Below, in pieces: positions 17,939 to 27,829 of a DNA stretch of 64,000 nt. The position numbers and the translations under genes are program-made. A model generated the notes under the pieces. That model was given only the letters and a program-made list of their open reading frames with translations, made no database searches and had not been told where the DNA came from. Numbering within the stretch: position 1 is the stretch's first letter; each line of letters begins with the position of its first letter. This DNA is from Candidatus Accumulibacter sp. 66-26 (lineage in GTDB: Bacteria > Pseudomonadota > Gammaproteobacteria > Burkholderiales > Rhodocyclaceae): assembly GCA_001897745.1 (NCBI GenBank), contig MKUH01000019.1, forward strand, positions 186,001-250,000. Reading direction: 5' to 3'.

Positions 17939-18481
17939 TCAGGTAAGAATCTCACGTAGCCCCGGCGCCGCCGCATCCCGGGCCGACAGGACCGGGTTCT
18001 CGACGAGCGGCCAAACGATTGCCAGCAGCGGATCGTCCCAGGCGATGCCGCGCTCGCTCTCAGGTACATAGTAATCACTGGTCTTATAAAGAAATTCAGC
18101 CGATTCGCTCAGGGTTAGAAAACCATGCGCAAACCCCGGCGGAACCCAGAGTTGGCGCTTGTTCTCTGCCGACAGAACCTCGCCCACCCAGCGCCCGAAA
18201 GTGGGCGACTCCTTCCGGATATCTACCGCCACGTCGAACACCTCCCCAGCCACAACACGCACCAGCTTGCCTTGCTCTCTGGGCGGAAGCTGATAGTGCA
18301 GGCCGCGCAGCACGTTGCGGGCACTTTTCGAGTGATTGTCCTGCACGAAACACAGGTCGAGGCCGGTCGCTTCGGCGAATGCACGCTGGTTGAAGCTCTC
18401 ATAGAAGAAGCCGCGATCGTCGCCGAAAACCTTGGGCTCGATCAGCAGGACATCGGGGATTGCGAGCGGCGTCGCTCTCAT
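17939..18481 (-). CDS. rmlC: dTDP-4-dehydrorhamnose 3,5-epimerase
   Basis: Third step to dTDP-L-rhamnose. 180-residue cupin with the RmlC pattern [18 protein letters not shown], the catalytic His region [20 protein letters not shown], and [15 protein letters not shown]. Last of the rmlB-rmlD-rmlA-rmlC run; its ATG overlaps the rmlA stop by four bases. Confidence 0.95.
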   Translation of the reverse strand: MRATPLAIPDVLLIEPKVFGDDRGFFYESFNQRAFAEATGLDLCFVQDNHSKSARNVLRGLHYQLPPREQGKLVRVVAGEVFDVAVDIRKESPTFGRWVGEVLSAENKRQLWVPPGFAHGFLTLSESAEFLYKTSDYYVPESERGIAWDDPLLAIVWPLVENPVLSARDAAAPGLREILT

Positions 18482-19371
18482 CCGAACACCCGATCGTGCA
18501 GCAGGCCGAGCAGGTACTGGCCGTATCCCGATTTGGCGAGCGATTGCGCCAGTTGCTCCAGCTTCGCATCGTCGATCCAGCCGTGGCGCCAGGCGATCTC
18601 TTCCGGCGCGGCGACTTTCAGGCCCTGCCGCTTTTCGATGGTCTGGATGAAGTGGCTGGCTTCGAGCATCGACTCGTGCGTACCGGTGTCGAGCCAGGCG
18701 TAACCGCGCCCCATGGTCTCGACGTTCAGGCGGCCCTGTTCGAGATAGAGGCGGTTGAGGTCGGTGATTTCCAGTTCGCCGCGCGGCGACGGGCGGATCG
18801 TCTTAGCCAGGTCGACGACATCGGTGTCGTAGAAATAGAGGCCGGTCACCGCATAGCGCGATTTTGGCGCACGCGGCTTTTCTTCGAGGCTGATCGCCCG
18901 CCCGGCCGCGTCGAACTCGACGACGCCGTAGCGCTCGGGATCTTGCACGGCGTAGGCGAACACGGTTGCGCCGGCCTCCTGGTGCGCGGCGCGCTGCAGC
19001 AACGTCGCGAAATCGTGCCCGTAGAAAATATTGTCGCCAAGCACCAGCGCCGACAGGTCGTTGCCGATGAAGCGCTCGCCGATCAGGAAAGCCTGCGCGA
19101 GCCCGTCCGGCGACGCCTGCACGGCATAGCTCAGATCGATCCCCCACTGGCTGCCGTCGCCAAGCAACTGCTCGAAGCGCGGCGTATCCTGCGGCGTCGA
19201 GATGATCAGAATGTCGCGTATCCCGGCCAGCAACAGCGCGCTCAGCGGGTAGTAGATCATCGGCTTGTCGAAGATCGGCAGAAGCTGCTTCGACACGGCC
19301 TGCGTCGCGGGATAGAGACGGGTCCCGGAGCCGCCGGCGAGGATGATGCCTTTGCGAGTTTTAGTAGCCAT
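18478..19371 (-). CDS. rmlA: Glucose-1-phosphate thymidylyltransferase
   Basis: First step to dTDP-L-rhamnose: joins dTTP and glucose-1-phosphate. 297 residues with the nucleotidyltransferase signature [43 protein letters not shown] and [11 protein letters not shown], as in RmlA. It overlaps rmlD upstream by 11 bases and rmlC downstream by four, so the four rml genes are translationally packed. Confidence 0.96.
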   Translation of the reverse strand: MATKTRKGIILAGGSGTRLYPATQAVSKQLLPIFDKPMIYYPLSALLLAGIRDILIISTPQDTPRFEQLLGDGSQWGIDLSYAVQASPDGLAQAFLIGERFIGNDLSALVLGDNIFYGHDFATLLQRAAHQEAGATVFAYAVQDPERYGVVEFDAAGRAISLEEKPRAPKSRYAVTGLYFYDTDVVDLAKTIRPSPRGELEITDLNRLYLEQGRLNVETMGRGYAWLDTGTHESMLEASHFIQTIEKRQGLKVAAPEEIAWRHGWIDDAKLEQLAQSLAKSGYGQYLLGLLHDRVFG

Positions 19372-20275
19372 TGGCGCTCTTCAGGGCAAGGAGTTGCAGC
19401 ATGCGGTTGAGATAGGGGCGCCAGTCGGGCATTTCGAGGCCGAAGTCGGCTTCGAGGCGGGTGCAGTCGAGGCGGGAATTGGTCGGACGCGGCGCCGGCA
19501 GCGGATAGTCGGCGGTAGTGATCGCGGCAATCGATTCGGGCGCCGGCAGGCCCGAGAACCCGGGCGTGCGCGCGGCATCCTCGACGATGGCGCGCGCGAA
19601 GCCGCACCAACTCACCGGATTCGCCGCTGCCAGATGGTAGAGATGCGCACCGTCGGCCAGCGCGTCGCCACGGCGCAGCGCGGCGAGCACCAGGCCGGTG
19701 ACGCTGGAGATCATCGCAGCCGGCGTCGGCGCACCGACCTGATCGTCGACGATGCGCAGCGCCCGCCCGTCGCGCGCCAGCCGCAGGATCGTTTTCACGA
19801 AATTATTGCCGCGCGCGCCGAACACCCAGCTGGTGCGGAAGATCAGCGCGCGGCAGCCGGCGGCGGCAATCGCCTGCTCGCCGGCCAGCTTGCTGCGGCC
19901 GTAGGCGGAAAGCGGGTTGGTCGCGTCCGCCTCGACGTAGGGCGTCGCCTTGCGGCCGTCGAACACGTAGTCGGTCGAGAAATGCACAAGCAGGCTGCCG
20001 AGCGCCTTCGCTTCCTCGGCGAGCACGCCCGGCGCCTGCGCGTTGATGCGCAGCGCCAGTTCGGGTTCGCTCTCGGCGCGGTCGACGGCGGTGTAGGCCG
20101 CCGCGTTGACGATGATCTTCGGTCGCAGCGCGCGCAGCAGTTCGCGCAAACGGTCGGGATCGGCGAGATCGCATTCGCCGCGCCCGGCCGCCGTCACGCT
20201 GCCGAGCGGCGCCAGCGAGCGCTGCAGCTGCCAGCCGACCTGGCCGTCCTTACCGAGCAGGAGGATCGGCGTCAT
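19361..20275 (-). CDS. rmlD: dTDP-4-dehydrorhamnose reductase
   Basis: Final reduction to dTDP-L-rhamnose. 304 residues from the ATG at 20275, which overlaps the rmlB stop (ATGA) and begins [16 protein letters not shown], the family's nucleotide-binding loop; upstream in-frame codons inside rmlB add nothing conserved. Also visible are [11 protein letters not shown] and the catalytic Tyr-x3-Lys in [11 protein letters not shown]. Confidence 0.95.
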   Translation of the reverse strand: MTPILLLGKDGQVGWQLQRSLAPLGSVTAAGRGECDLADPDRLRELLRALRPKIIVNAAAYTAVDRAESEPELALRINAQAPGVLAEEAKALGSLLVHFSTDYVFDGRKATPYVEADATNPLSAYGRSKLAGEQAIAAAGCRALIFRTSWVFGARGNNFVKTILRLARDGRALRIVDDQVGAPTPAAMISSVTGLVLAALRRGDALADGAHLYHLAAANPVSWCGFARAIVEDAARTPGFSGLPAPESIAAITTADYPLPAPRPTNSRLDCTRLEADFGLEMPDWRPYLNRMLQLLALKSANGY

Positions 20276-21333
20276 GCGCGCGCTCCGTAGTTGGCGTCGG
20301 TCCATTGGCGATAAGCGCCGCTCGTCACGTGCGCCACCCAGTCGGCGTTGTCCAGGTACCAGCGCACGGTCTTCGCGATGCCGCTGGCGAAGGTTTCCGC
20401 CGGACGCCAGCCGAGCTCGCGCTCGATCTTCGAGGCGTCGATCGCGTAGCGGCGGTCATGCCCCGGGCGATCCGTCACGAAGGCGATCTGCTCGCGGTAG
20501 GAGCCGGCAGGGCGCGGCGAGAGCTCGTCGAGCAGGTCGCACACGGTGTGCACGACGTCGAGGTTGCGCATCTCGTTCCAGCCGCCGACGTTGTAGGTTT
20601 CGCCGGGACGCCCGCCCTCGAGCACGCGGCGGATCGCCGCGCAGTGGTCGCCGACGTACAGCCAGTCGCGTACGTTGCTGCCGTCGCCGTAGATCGGCAG
20701 CGGCTTGCCGGCCAGCGCGTTGTGGATGATCAGCGGGATCAGCTTCTCGGGAAACTGGTACGGCCCGTAGTTGTTCGAGCAGTTGGTGGTGAGCACCGGA
20801 ATGCCGTAGGTATGGTGATAGGCGCGCACGAGATGGTCGGAGGCCGCCTTCGACGCCGAATAGGGACTGTTCGGCTGGTACTGGTTGGCTTCGGCAAAGG
20901 GCGGATCGTCAGCGTCGAGCGAGCCATACACTTCGTCGGTCGACACGTGCAGGAAGCGGAAGGCGGCTCTTTCGGCGTCGCTCAGGCCCGCGAAGTAGGC
21001 GCGCACGCCTTCGAGTAGCGCGAAGGTACCGACGATGTTGGTCTGGACGAATTCGCCCGGACCGAGGATGGAGCGGTCGACGTGGCTTTCGGCCGCGAAG
21101 TTGACGACGGCGCGCGGCCGGTGCTGCGCCAGCAGCGCAGCGATCAGTGCGCCGTCGCCAATGTCGCCGCGCACGAAGGTATGTCGCGCGTCGCTCTTCA
21201 GCGTCGCAAGGTTTTCCAGGTTGCCGGCGTAGGTCAGCTTGTCGAGATTGAGGACCGCCTCGTCGCGTTCGCGCAGCCAGTCGAGAGCGAAATTGGCGCC
21301 GATGAAACCGGCACCGCCGGTGACGAGGATCAT
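20272..21333 (-). CDS. rmlB: dTDP-glucose 4,6-dehydratase
   Basis: Second step to dTDP-L-rhamnose. 353 residues; [16 protein letters not shown], the [11 protein letters not shown] segment carrying the catalytic Thr-Asp-Glu, and [16 protein letters not shown] with Tyr and Lys. First of the four rml genes, 12 bases after the UDP-glucuronate epimerase-like gene. Confidence 0.96.
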   Translation of the reverse strand: MILVTGGAGFIGANFALDWLRERDEAVLNLDKLTYAGNLENLATLKSDARHTFVRGDIGDGALIAALLAQHRPRAVVNFAAESHVDRSILGPGEFVQTNIVGTFALLEGVRAYFAGLSDAERAAFRFLHVSTDEVYGSLDADDPPFAEANQYQPNSPYSASKAASDHLVRAYHHTYGIPVLTTNCSNNYGPYQFPEKLIPLIIHNALAGKPLPIYGDGSNVRDWLYVGDHCAAIRRVLEGGRPGETYNVGGWNEMRNLDVVHTVCDLLDELSPRPAGSYREQIAFVTDRPGHDRRYAIDASKIERELGWRPAETFASGIAKTVRWYLDNADWVAHVTSGAYRQWTDANYGARA

Positions 21334-21345
21334 TTGGCAGTCCTT

Positions 21346-22359
21346 TCAGGGGATATCGCTGTAATGGGCCCGGTACCACTCGGCGAAGCGGGCGATGCCG
21401 GCATCGATCGGCGTCCGGGGCCGGAAACCGGTCCACTGGGCGAGACGCTCGGTATCCGCATAGGTCGCCGGCACGTCGCCGTCCTGCATCGGTAGGAAGC
21501 GTTTTTTCGCGGTACGTCCGAGCGCTTTTTCCAATGCTGCGATGAAGCCGAGCAGCGGCGCCGGCTCGCTGTTGCCGATATTGAACAGGCGAAAGGGCGC
21601 CGTGCCAAGCCCAGGATCCGGCTGCAGCGGCGCGAACTCCGGATCGGGCGTCGCCGGCTTGTCGAGCACGCGGACGACGCCTTCGACGATGTCGTCGATG
21701 TAGGTGAAGTCGCGCCGCATGTCGCCGTGGTTGAAGACGTCGATCGTTTCGCCGCGCAGGATCTTTTCGGTGAAACTCCAGTACGCCATGTCCGGCCGGC
21801 CCCACGGGCCGTAAACGGTGAAGAAGCGTAAACCGGTGACCGGCAGGCCGTAAAGATGACTATAGGAATGCGCCATCAGTTCGTTCGACTTCTTGGTCGC
21901 GGCGTAAAGGCTGACCGGATGATCGACCGGATCACTCTCGGCGAACGGCATCTTGGCATTTCCGCCATAGACGCTCGAACTGCTGGCGAAGACGAGGTGC
22001 TCGACGGCGTTGTTCCGGCAGCCTTCGAGCACATTGACGAAACCGAGCAGATTCGACTGCGCGTAGGCCAACGGGTTTTTCAGGGAATAGCGAACGCCGG
22101 CCTGCGCTGCGAGATGCACGACACGCGCGAAACGCTCGCCGGCAAAAAGCGCCGCCAGCGCCGGCGCATCGGCGATATCGAGGCGCTCGAAGCGAAAGCC
22201 CGGATGCCCTGCCAGGCGAGCCAGGCGTGCCTCCTTGAGGCGCACGTCGTAGTAGTCGTTGAGATTGTCGATACCGACGACTTCGTCGCCGCGCGCCAGC
22301 AGGTGCTCGCAGACGTACATTCCGATGAAGCCGGCGGCGCCGGTGACCAGCACTTTCAT
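21346..22359 (-). CDS. NAD-dependent epimerase, UDP-glucuronate 4-epimerase-like
   Basis: 337-residue extended SDR: VTGAAGFIGMYVCEHLL, IDNLNDYYDVRLKEARL (typical of CapI/LpsL UDP-glucuronate 4-epimerases), HLAAQAGVRYSLKNP, the Tyr-x3-Lys in LYAATKKSNE, and FFTVYGPWGRPDMA. It likely makes UDP-galacturonic acid for LPS core or O-antigen. It overlaps the preceding glycosyltransferase by four bases and leads into rmlB. Confidence 0.85.
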   Translation of the reverse strand: MKVLVTGAAGFIGMYVCEHLLARGDEVVGIDNLNDYYDVRLKEARLARLAGHPGFRFERLDIADAPALAALFAGERFARVVHLAAQAGVRYSLKNPLAYAQSNLLGFVNVLEGCRNNAVEHLVFASSSSVYGGNAKMPFAESDPVDHPVSLYAATKKSNELMAHSYSHLYGLPVTGLRFFTVYGPWGRPDMAYWSFTEKILRGETIDVFNHGDMRRDFTYIDDIVEGVVRVLDKPATPDPEFAPLQPDPGLGTAPFRLFNIGNSEPAPLLGFIAALEKALGRTAKKRFLPMQDGDVPATYADTERLAQWTGFRPRTPIDAGIARFAEWYRAHYSDIP

Positions 22360-23123
22360 TTAAGCGGTTCCCTGTTCTGAAGCTCGATCATCTTGGCATA
22401 TTTGCTGAAACTGTTGAAACAACCGATGACGATATGGATGAAACCCGGCAGGCCGTCGAGGAAGCCGCGACGCACGCCGTAAAATTTGATGAATCGGACC
22501 AGCGGACTGAGCCAGACCTTGGTCACCGTGGCCCGCTTGCCGGCCGCCACGGCCGCCTCGGCCGCGAGCGTGGTGTATCGGTTCTGTTTGCCCAAGTAAG
22601 CGGCGATCGTTTCCGCGGAATCGTGCAGCAGGTCGCCGGCCAGCGTCCCGGTCTCGCCGTCGGCGATGACTTTCTCATGCACTGCATCGTCCGACCAGCG
22701 CGCCCGACGACGGTCGAACAGGCGCAAACTCCAGTCCGGATAGCCTTCGCCATGGCGCAGGTAGCGGCCGAGGAAGCGGTTGCGCCGGGGAAAACGGTAG
22801 GCACCGTGCGTGGGCGCAGCAAGAGCCGTCTGGATCGACGCCTGCAATTCGGGCGTAACCCGCTCGTCGGCATCGAGACAGAGCACCCAGTCATTGGCCG
22901 CCTGCATTACGGCGAACTGCTTCTGCGCCCCGAAACCGAGCCATTCCTGGCACAGAACACGCGCACCGAACTGTGCGGCAAGCTCTAGCGTAGCGTCGCT
23001 GCTGCCTGAATCGACGATCAGAATCTCGTCGGCAAAGCGCGCGCTCTCGAGGCAGGGACGCAGGGCCGCCGCTGCATTGAGCGTGATGATGACAACGGAA
23101 AGGCGAGGTTGGGCTGGCTTCAT
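22356..23123 (-). CDS. Glycosyltransferase family 2, WaaE-like LPS core enzyme
   Basis: 255-residue GT-A transferase of the WaaE/KdtX group, which adds a hexose to inner-core heptose in enterobacteria. Visible: LSVVIITLNAAAALRPCLES, EILIVDSGSSDAT, the metal-binding LCLDADERV, RFPRRNRFLGRYLRHG, WSLRLFDRRRARW and a hydrophobic C-terminal FIHIVIGCFNSFSKYAKM. It diverges from waaC across a 76-base gap and begins the minus-strand run through rmlC, so LPS core and nucleotide-sugar genes share an operon. Confidence 0.85.
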   Translation of the reverse strand: MKPAQPRLSVVIITLNAAAALRPCLESARFADEILIVDSGSSDATLELAAQFGARVLCQEWLGFGAQKQFAVMQAANDWVLCLDADERVTPELQASIQTALAAPTHGAYRFPRRNRFLGRYLRHGEGYPDWSLRLFDRRRARWSDDAVHEKVIADGETGTLAGDLLHDSAETIAAYLGKQNRYTTLAAEAAVAAGKRATVTKVWLSPLVRFIKFYGVRRGFLDGLPGFIHIVIGCFNSFSKYAKMIELQNREPLK

Positions 23124-23159
23124 ACGCGGTGTTGGACCGATCTCTTGGCGGCGATCTCT

Positions 23160-23165
23160 TATAAT
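23160..23165 (+). promoter_or_regulatory. Candidate -10 element for waaC
   Basis: A perfect TATAAT 34 bases before the waaC ATG in the divergent gap with the WaaE-like gene. No clear -35 hexamer is found at 16-18 bases, so the promoter call is tentative. Confidence 0.35.
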
Positions 23166-23199
23166 GCCATTTTTCCGGAAGCCCCTATTTTACCTGCCG

Positions 23200-24156
23200 A
23201 TGCGCATTCTTTTGGTCAAAACCTCTTCGCTCGGCGACGTAATCCACAACCTTCCGGTCGCCAGCGACCTCTGCAAGCGCTTTCCCGAAGCCACGATCGA
23301 CTGGTGCGTTGAGGAAGCCTTCGCCGACATCCCGCGCCTGCATCCGGCGATCGGCACGGTGATCCCGGTCGCCATCCGGCGCTGGCGAAAGCATCTCGGG
23401 CAACTCGGCACGTGGCAGGAAATCGGCCGCTTCCGACGACAGCTCGGCGACACGCCGTACGACGTCGTACTCGACACGCAAGGCTTGCTCAAGAGCGCAC
23501 TGATCGCCCGTCAGGCCCGCGGAGACCATCGCGGCTATGCGGCCGAGGCGGCGCGCGAACCGCTCGCCGCCCGCTTCTACGACCACACCTTCGCCATTCC
23601 ACGCAACGTCCATGCGGTCGAACGCAACCGCTGGCTGGCTGCCGCCGCCTTCGACCTGCCGCTCGACCTGCCGCTCGACTATGGCATCGCCGCACCGGAC
23701 TACCGCGCCGAATGGCTCCCGGCACCACCGTACGCCATCCTGCTCAGCGCCACCAGCCGCGACGACAAGCTGTGGGACGAGGCGCACTGGATCGCCCTCG
23801 GCCGCGCGCTCGGCGACGGTGGCCTGGCTTCGCTCCTGCCCTCGGGCAATGCGCGCGAGCGCGAGCGTGCCGAGCGCATTGCGGCGCAGATTCCAGGCGC
23901 CGTCGTCGCGCCGCCGCTCGGCCTGCACGCACTCGCCGGGGTGATCGGCGGCGCCCGGCTGGCGGTCGGCGTCGATACCGGCCTCGCGCATCTGGCTGCC
24001 GCCCTGCGTGTTCCGATCCTCGCCCTCTTCGTTGCGACCGATCCGGCGCTAACCGGCGTTTACGGCAGCGGCTTCGTGCGCAACCTCGGAACCGCCGGAC
24101 ATCCGCCGCAACCGGCAGAAGTCCTAACGATCGCGCGTCAGGCGCTACGCGCATGA
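23200..24156 (+). CDS. waaC: Lipopolysaccharide heptosyltransferase I
   Basis: Adds the first L-glycero-D-manno-heptose to Kdo of the LPS inner core. 318 residues from the ATG at 23200: MRILLVKTSSLGDVIHNLP is the canonical WaaC/GT9 start, so the long in-frame extension upstream is not coding. VVLDTQGLLKSAL, LLSATSRDDKLWDE and VGVDTGLAHLAAAL support GT9. The stop overlaps waaA (ATGA), so the two inner-core genes are co-translated. Confidence 0.93.
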   Translation: MRILLVKTSSLGDVIHNLPVASDLCKRFPEATIDWCVEEAFADIPRLHPAIGTVIPVAIRRWRKHLGQLGTWQEIGRFRRQLGDTPYDVVLDTQGLLKSALIARQARGDHRGYAAEAAREPLAARFYDHTFAIPRNVHAVERNRWLAAAAFDLPLDLPLDYGIAAPDYRAEWLPAPPYAILLSATSRDDKLWDEAHWIALGRALGDGGLASLLPSGNARERERAERIAAQIPGAVVAPPLGLHALAGVIGGARLAVGVDTGLAHLAAALRVPILALFVATDPALTGVYGSGFVRNLGTAGHPPQPAEVLTIARQALRA

Positions 24157-25445
24157 CGCCCGCCATCGCACGCCTCGCCTACACGCTCGCGTTCTATCTC
24201 GCCACGCCGCTCGTCTGGCTGCGCCTCGCCTGGCGCGCCCGCAGGCAGCCAGAGTACCTGCGGCACGTCGGAGAACGCTACGGTTTCTATCCGCCAGCGC
24301 CGCCCAATCCGCTCATCTGGCTGCACGCCGTATCGGTCGGCGAAACGCGCGCCGCCGCGCCGCTGATCGACGCGCTGCTGCGCGAGTATCCGCGGCACAC
24401 GCTCGCGCTCACGCACATGACGCCGACCGGGCGCGCCGCCGGCGCCGAGACCGTCGCCCGGCACGAAGGACGCGTCGTGCAAGCCTACCTGCCCTACGAC
24501 CTGCCGGACGCCTGCGCGCGCTTCCTCGCGCACTTCCGGCCGCAGTGCGGCCTGCTCATGGAAACCGAACTGTGGCCCAACCTGATCGCCGCTGCGCACG
24601 CGCGCGGCGTTCCGCTCGCACTTGTCAACGCCCGGCTCTCGGCGCGTTCGGCGCGCGGCTACGCGCGTTTCGGCGCGCTCGCCCGCCCGGCGTTCGCGGC
24701 GCTGACCGGCGTTGCCGCGCAAACGCCGGCCGACGCCGAACGGCTGCGCGGGCTCGGCGCGTCCAAGGTCGAAATCTGCGGCAATCTCAAGTTCGACGTG
24801 ACGCCGGCGGACGACAAGCTGCGGCTCGGCGCCGACTGGAAGCAGGCGCTCGGAACCCGCCCGGCTTGGCTCGCGGCGAGCACGCGCGAGGGCGAGGAAG
24901 GCGCGATCATCGAAGCTTTCGACACCCTGCGCGCGGCACTGCCCGATGCCTTGCTGATTCTCGTTCCGCGCCACCCGCAGCGCTTCGACGAGGTCGCCGC
25001 GCTGCTCGAGGCGCGCGGACTGCGCTACTGCCGGCGCAGCCAGAACGTGTTACCGGACGACGCAACGCAGGTCTGGCTCGGCGACAGCATGGGGGAGATG
25101 GCGACCTGGTACGCGGCGGCCGACCTTGCGCTGATCGGCGGCAGCCTGCTGCCCTTCGGCGGGCAGAACCTGATCGAGGCCGCCGCCTGCGGCTGCCCGG
25201 TGCTGGTCGGTCCACACACCTTCAACTTCGCGCAGGCGGCGGAAGACGCCGTCGCCTGCGGCGCGGCACGGCGCGTGGCGGATGCCGGAAACGCCGCGCG
25301 GACGGCGGCGGAACTGCTGCGCGACCGGGAGAAATTAGGTGCAATGCGCGAGGCGGCGCTCGCCTTCAGCCGCGCGCATCGCGGCGCCACGACACGTACC
25401 GTGGCGCTGATCCGGGAAATCAGCGGGCTTCGAACAGGGAGTTGA
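24153..25445 (+). CDS. waaA: 3-deoxy-D-manno-octulosonic acid (Kdo) transferase
   Basis: Transfers Kdo to lipid A precursor at the inner membrane; essential in most Gram-negatives. 430 residues with an N-terminal hydrophobic anchor (ARLAYTLAFYLATPLVWLRL), WLHAVSVGETRAAAPL, LMETELWPNL, the GNLKFDV motif, LVPRHPQRFDEV and LIGGSLLPFGGQNLIEAAA. Starts at 24153 overlapping waaC; its last 26 bases overlap the end of tolC on the other strand. Confidence 0.95.
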   Translation: MTPAIARLAYTLAFYLATPLVWLRLAWRARRQPEYLRHVGERYGFYPPAPPNPLIWLHAVSVGETRAAAPLIDALLREYPRHTLALTHMTPTGRAAGAETVARHEGRVVQAYLPYDLPDACARFLAHFRPQCGLLMETELWPNLIAAAHARGVPLALVNARLSARSARGYARFGALARPAFAALTGVAAQTPADAERLRGLGASKVEICGNLKFDVTPADDKLRLGADWKQALGTRPAWLAASTREGEEGAIIEAFDTLRAALPDALLILVPRHPQRFDEVAALLEARGLRYCRRSQNVLPDDATQVWLGDSMGEMATWYAAADLALIGGSLLPFGGQNLIEAAACGCPVLVGPHTFNFAQAAEDAVACGAARRVADAGNAARTAAELLRDREKLGAMREAALAFSRAHRGATTRTVALIREISGLRTGS

Positions 25446-26748
25446 TCTGCACCAGTTCGTCCTCGCCGAGCGTGCCGACCGCCGCCTTCAGCTTGAGTTG
25501 GGCGAGCAGGGTGTCGAAGCGGGCCCGTGCGAGATCGCGCCGGGTCTGATAGACCTGCTGTTCGGCGTTGAGCACGTCGATGTTGATGCGCACGCCGACC
25601 TCGTAACCGAGGCGGTTCGATTCCAGCGCGCTGTTGCTCGAAAGCAGCGCCGCTTCGAGGGCGCGCACCTGCGCCAGACCATTCACCACGCCGAGATAGG
25701 ACTGGCGTGCGCCGAGCGCCGCGTTGCGCCTGGCGCTCTCGAGGCCGGCCAGCGCCGCGTCGCGGTTGGCCAGCGCCTCGCGCACCTTCGAATTCACGGC
25801 TCCGCCCTGGAAGATCGGAATATTGAGTTGCAGGCCGATGTTGGCGCCGGTGATTTCGCTGCGTGATGCACCGAACTGCGTTGCGCCGGCGGCCGTTTCG
25901 CTGTAATTGGCGACCACGTCGAGCGTCGGATAATGTCCTGCCCGGTTGCGCTCGACCTCCTTGTCGGCGATCTCGGCGGCGGCCTGCTGGGCCTGCACGG
26001 CGAAACTGTTCTTCTCGGCGGCATCGACCCAAGGGTCCATGCTTGCCGGCTGCGGCGGCACCATCGCCGCCTGCGGCTTGAGTGACGCCAGCGCGCCGCT
26101 ATCCTTGCCGACGAGCACGCGCAGCGTATAGCGCTTCACCTCGAGATCGCTCTGCGCGGCGATTTCCTGCGCCGTGGCGAGATCGAAACGCGACTGCGCC
26201 TCGTGCGTATCGGTGATGGTCGCGGTGCCGACCTCGAAGTTCTTCTTCGCCTGCTCGAGCTGCTGCACGATGGCGGCCTTGGCGGCCTGCGCGGCGGACA
26301 GGTTTTCCTGCGCCGCGAGCACGTCGAAGTAGGCTTGTGCGACGCGCAGGATGAGGTCCTGCGTCGCCTGCGCGAAATTCGCCTCGGCCTGCACCACCTG
26401 CAGCTTGGCCTGCCCGTACTGTACGAAGTTCTGCCAGCGGAACAACGGCTGCGTGAGATTCACGTTGTAGCCGTTCGAATTGAATTCGAGCGTGCGGTTG
26501 AGCGATGAATAGGTGTTCTTGTTGGCCGTCGTGTTGGCGCTCGCCGAAATTACCGGCAGCAGGCCGGCCAGCCCCTGCGGCGCCTTTTCGCGCCCGGCCT
26601 CGGCCGTGGCCCGGGCGGCGGCATACTGTGCATCGTTGCCGAGCGCGTCGCGATAGACCTGAACGAGATCGGCGGCCTGCGCGGAGACGGCAACAAAGGT
26701 GCCGAGCGCGGCGGCCAGCAGCAGGGGGATTTTCTTCATCGGGAGCAT
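25420..26748 (-). CDS. tolC: TolC-family outer membrane efflux channel
   Basis: Forms the outer-membrane exit duct for tripartite pumps and type I secretion. 442 residues: a signal peptide ending near SAQAAD, then two TolC repeats, with DLVQVYRDALGNDAQYAAARA in the first, QPLFRWQNFVQYGQAKLQV, and DVLNAEQQVYQTRRDLARARFD near the end. Starts at the ATG at 26748; an ATG three codons later also fits. It is preceded by rhodanese and pcm on the same strand and, further up, the RND pump and adaptor, for which it is the obvious partner. Confidence 0.92.
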   Translation of the reverse strand: MLPMKKIPLLLAAALGTFVAVSAQAADLVQVYRDALGNDAQYAAARATAEAGREKAPQGLAGLLPVISASANTTANKNTYSSLNRTLEFNSNGYNVNLTQPLFRWQNFVQYGQAKLQVVQAEANFAQATQDLILRVAQAYFDVLAAQENLSAAQAAKAAIVQQLEQAKKNFEVGTATITDTHEAQSRFDLATAQEIAAQSDLEVKRYTLRVLVGKDSGALASLKPQAAMVPPQPASMDPWVDAAEKNSFAVQAQQAAAEIADKEVERNRAGHYPTLDVVANYSETAAGATQFGASRSEITGANIGLQLNIPIFQGGAVNSKVREALANRDAALAGLESARRNAALGARQSYLGVVNGLAQVRALEAALLSSNSALESNRLGYEVGVRINIDVLNAEQQVYQTRRDLARARFDTLLAQLKLKAAVGTLGEDELVQINSLFEAR

Positions 26749-26763
26749 CGGTACGACTCGCTT

Positions 26764-27105
26764 TCAGTATTTGCGCATGGCCGGATCGACGTCGTGCGCC
26801 CACGCATCGATTCCTCCGGAGAGGTTGTGGAGCGCAGCGAAACCGTTGCGTTCGAGGAACATCGCCACCTGCATGCTGCGCGCGCCGTGATGGCAGATCA
26901 CCACCACGTCGGCGTCGGCCTCGAGTTCGGTCAGACGCAGCGGCACCGTGTGCATGGGCATCAGGTGCGCGCCGGGCAGATGGCAAAGCTCGAACTCCCA
27001 AGGCTCGCGCACGTCGAGCAGGAAGGGCGGCCGGCGCGGCGCACCGGCCGCCACCGCGCTTTCGCCGAGCCACTCGGCCAGCTGTCGTGGCGAGATTTGC
27101 TGCAT
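26764..27105 (-). CDS. Rhodanese-like sulfurtransferase domain protein
   Basis: 113-residue single-domain rhodanese, cytoplasmic (no signal peptide), with the CDC25-like active-site loop CHHGARS carrying the catalytic Cys, FLLDVREPWEFELCHLPGAH before it, and LSGGIDAWA after it. I start at the ATG at 27105 (MQQISPRQLAEWL); earlier in-frame codons extend into pcm with no homologous sequence. It lies 10 bases after pcm and 15 before tolC. Its substrate is unknown. Confidence 0.88.
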   Translation of the reverse strand: MQQISPRQLAEWLGESAVAAGAPRRPPFLLDVREPWEFELCHLPGAHLMPMHTVPLRLTELEADADVVVICHHGARSMQVAMFLERNGFAALHNLSGGIDAWAHDVDPAMRKY

Positions 27106-27115
27106 CCGCGCGTCG

Positions 27116-27802
27116 TCAGAAAACGAAGGCTTCGCGTTGCACCGCGTTGTCCAGCGGCGCGACGACGGTTTCGAACAGGTTGATCGTGCTGTAGGCATTC
27201 TCGCCGGTGCGCGTGACGAGTTGCGCCTCCATCACCGGATCCTCGCCGACGATCGCCACCAGGCGGCCGCCGACCTTGAGCTGCGACAGGAATTCGTCCG
27301 GCAGCACCGGCATCGAGGCGGACACCACGATCACGTCGTAGGGCGCGTGCGCGGCCCAGCCGCGCGAACCGTCGCCGACGTCGACGGCAACGTTGGCGGC
27401 GCCGGCGCGCTGCAGGTTGGCGCGCGCCGTTTCGGCGAGAGCCGGGTCGATTTCGACGGTATGGACGTATTCGGCCTTGGCGGCGAGCAGGGCGGCCATG
27501 TAGCCGGTGCCGGTGCCGATTTCGAGCACGCGGTCGGTGCTGCGCACGTCGACTTCCTGCAGCAGACGGGCCTCGGTCTTCGGCGCCAGCATGGTCTGGC
27601 TAGGATTGGCCGAACTGCCGATCGGCAGTTCGAGGTCGGCGAAGGCCAGCGCCCTGTGCGCGGCGGGAACGAAGTCCTCGCGGCGGATCACCGACAGCAG
27701 TTCGAGCACCTCCGGATCCAGCACTTCCCATGGACGGATCTGTTGCTCGATCATGTTGAAGCGCGCTTGCTCAAAATCCATATTCACGTCTGCGGCAGCC
27801 AT
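27116..27802 (-). CDS. pcm: Protein-L-isoaspartate O-methyltransferase
   Basis: Repairs isoaspartyl residues in damaged proteins using S-adenosylmethionine. 228 residues from the ATG at 27802, which has GAGGG five bases upstream; an ATG at 27781 (DFEQARFNMIEQQIR) is the main alternative. Motifs: LPIGSSANPSQTMLAPKT, the SAM loop VLEIGTGTGYMAALLA, and VGDGSRGWAAHAPYD. First of pcm-rhodanese-tolC. The enzyme is the short proteobacterial form rather than the fuller PIMT of E. coli. Confidence 0.9.
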   Translation of the reverse strand: MAAADVNMDFEQARFNMIEQQIRPWEVLDPEVLELLSVIRREDFVPAAHRALAFADLELPIGSSANPSQTMLAPKTEARLLQEVDVRSTDRVLEIGTGTGYMAALLAAKAEYVHTVEIDPALAETARANLQRAGAANVAVDVGDGSRGWAAHAPYDVIVVSASMPVLPDEFLSQLKVGGRLVAIVGEDPVMEAQLVTRTGENAYSTINLFETVVAPLDNAVQREAFVF

Positions 27803-27829
27803 ATAAACCCTCATCCCGGTTCACGATAA

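Noticed and set aside
18460-20290. Two long plus-strand frames opposite rmlA and rmlD
   Set aside because: No family resemblance; the minus-strand genes carry every rml motif.
22810-23199. N-terminal extension of waaC
   Set aside because: It overlaps the divergent glycosyltransferase, and MRILLVKTSSLGD at 23200 is the canonical WaaC start.
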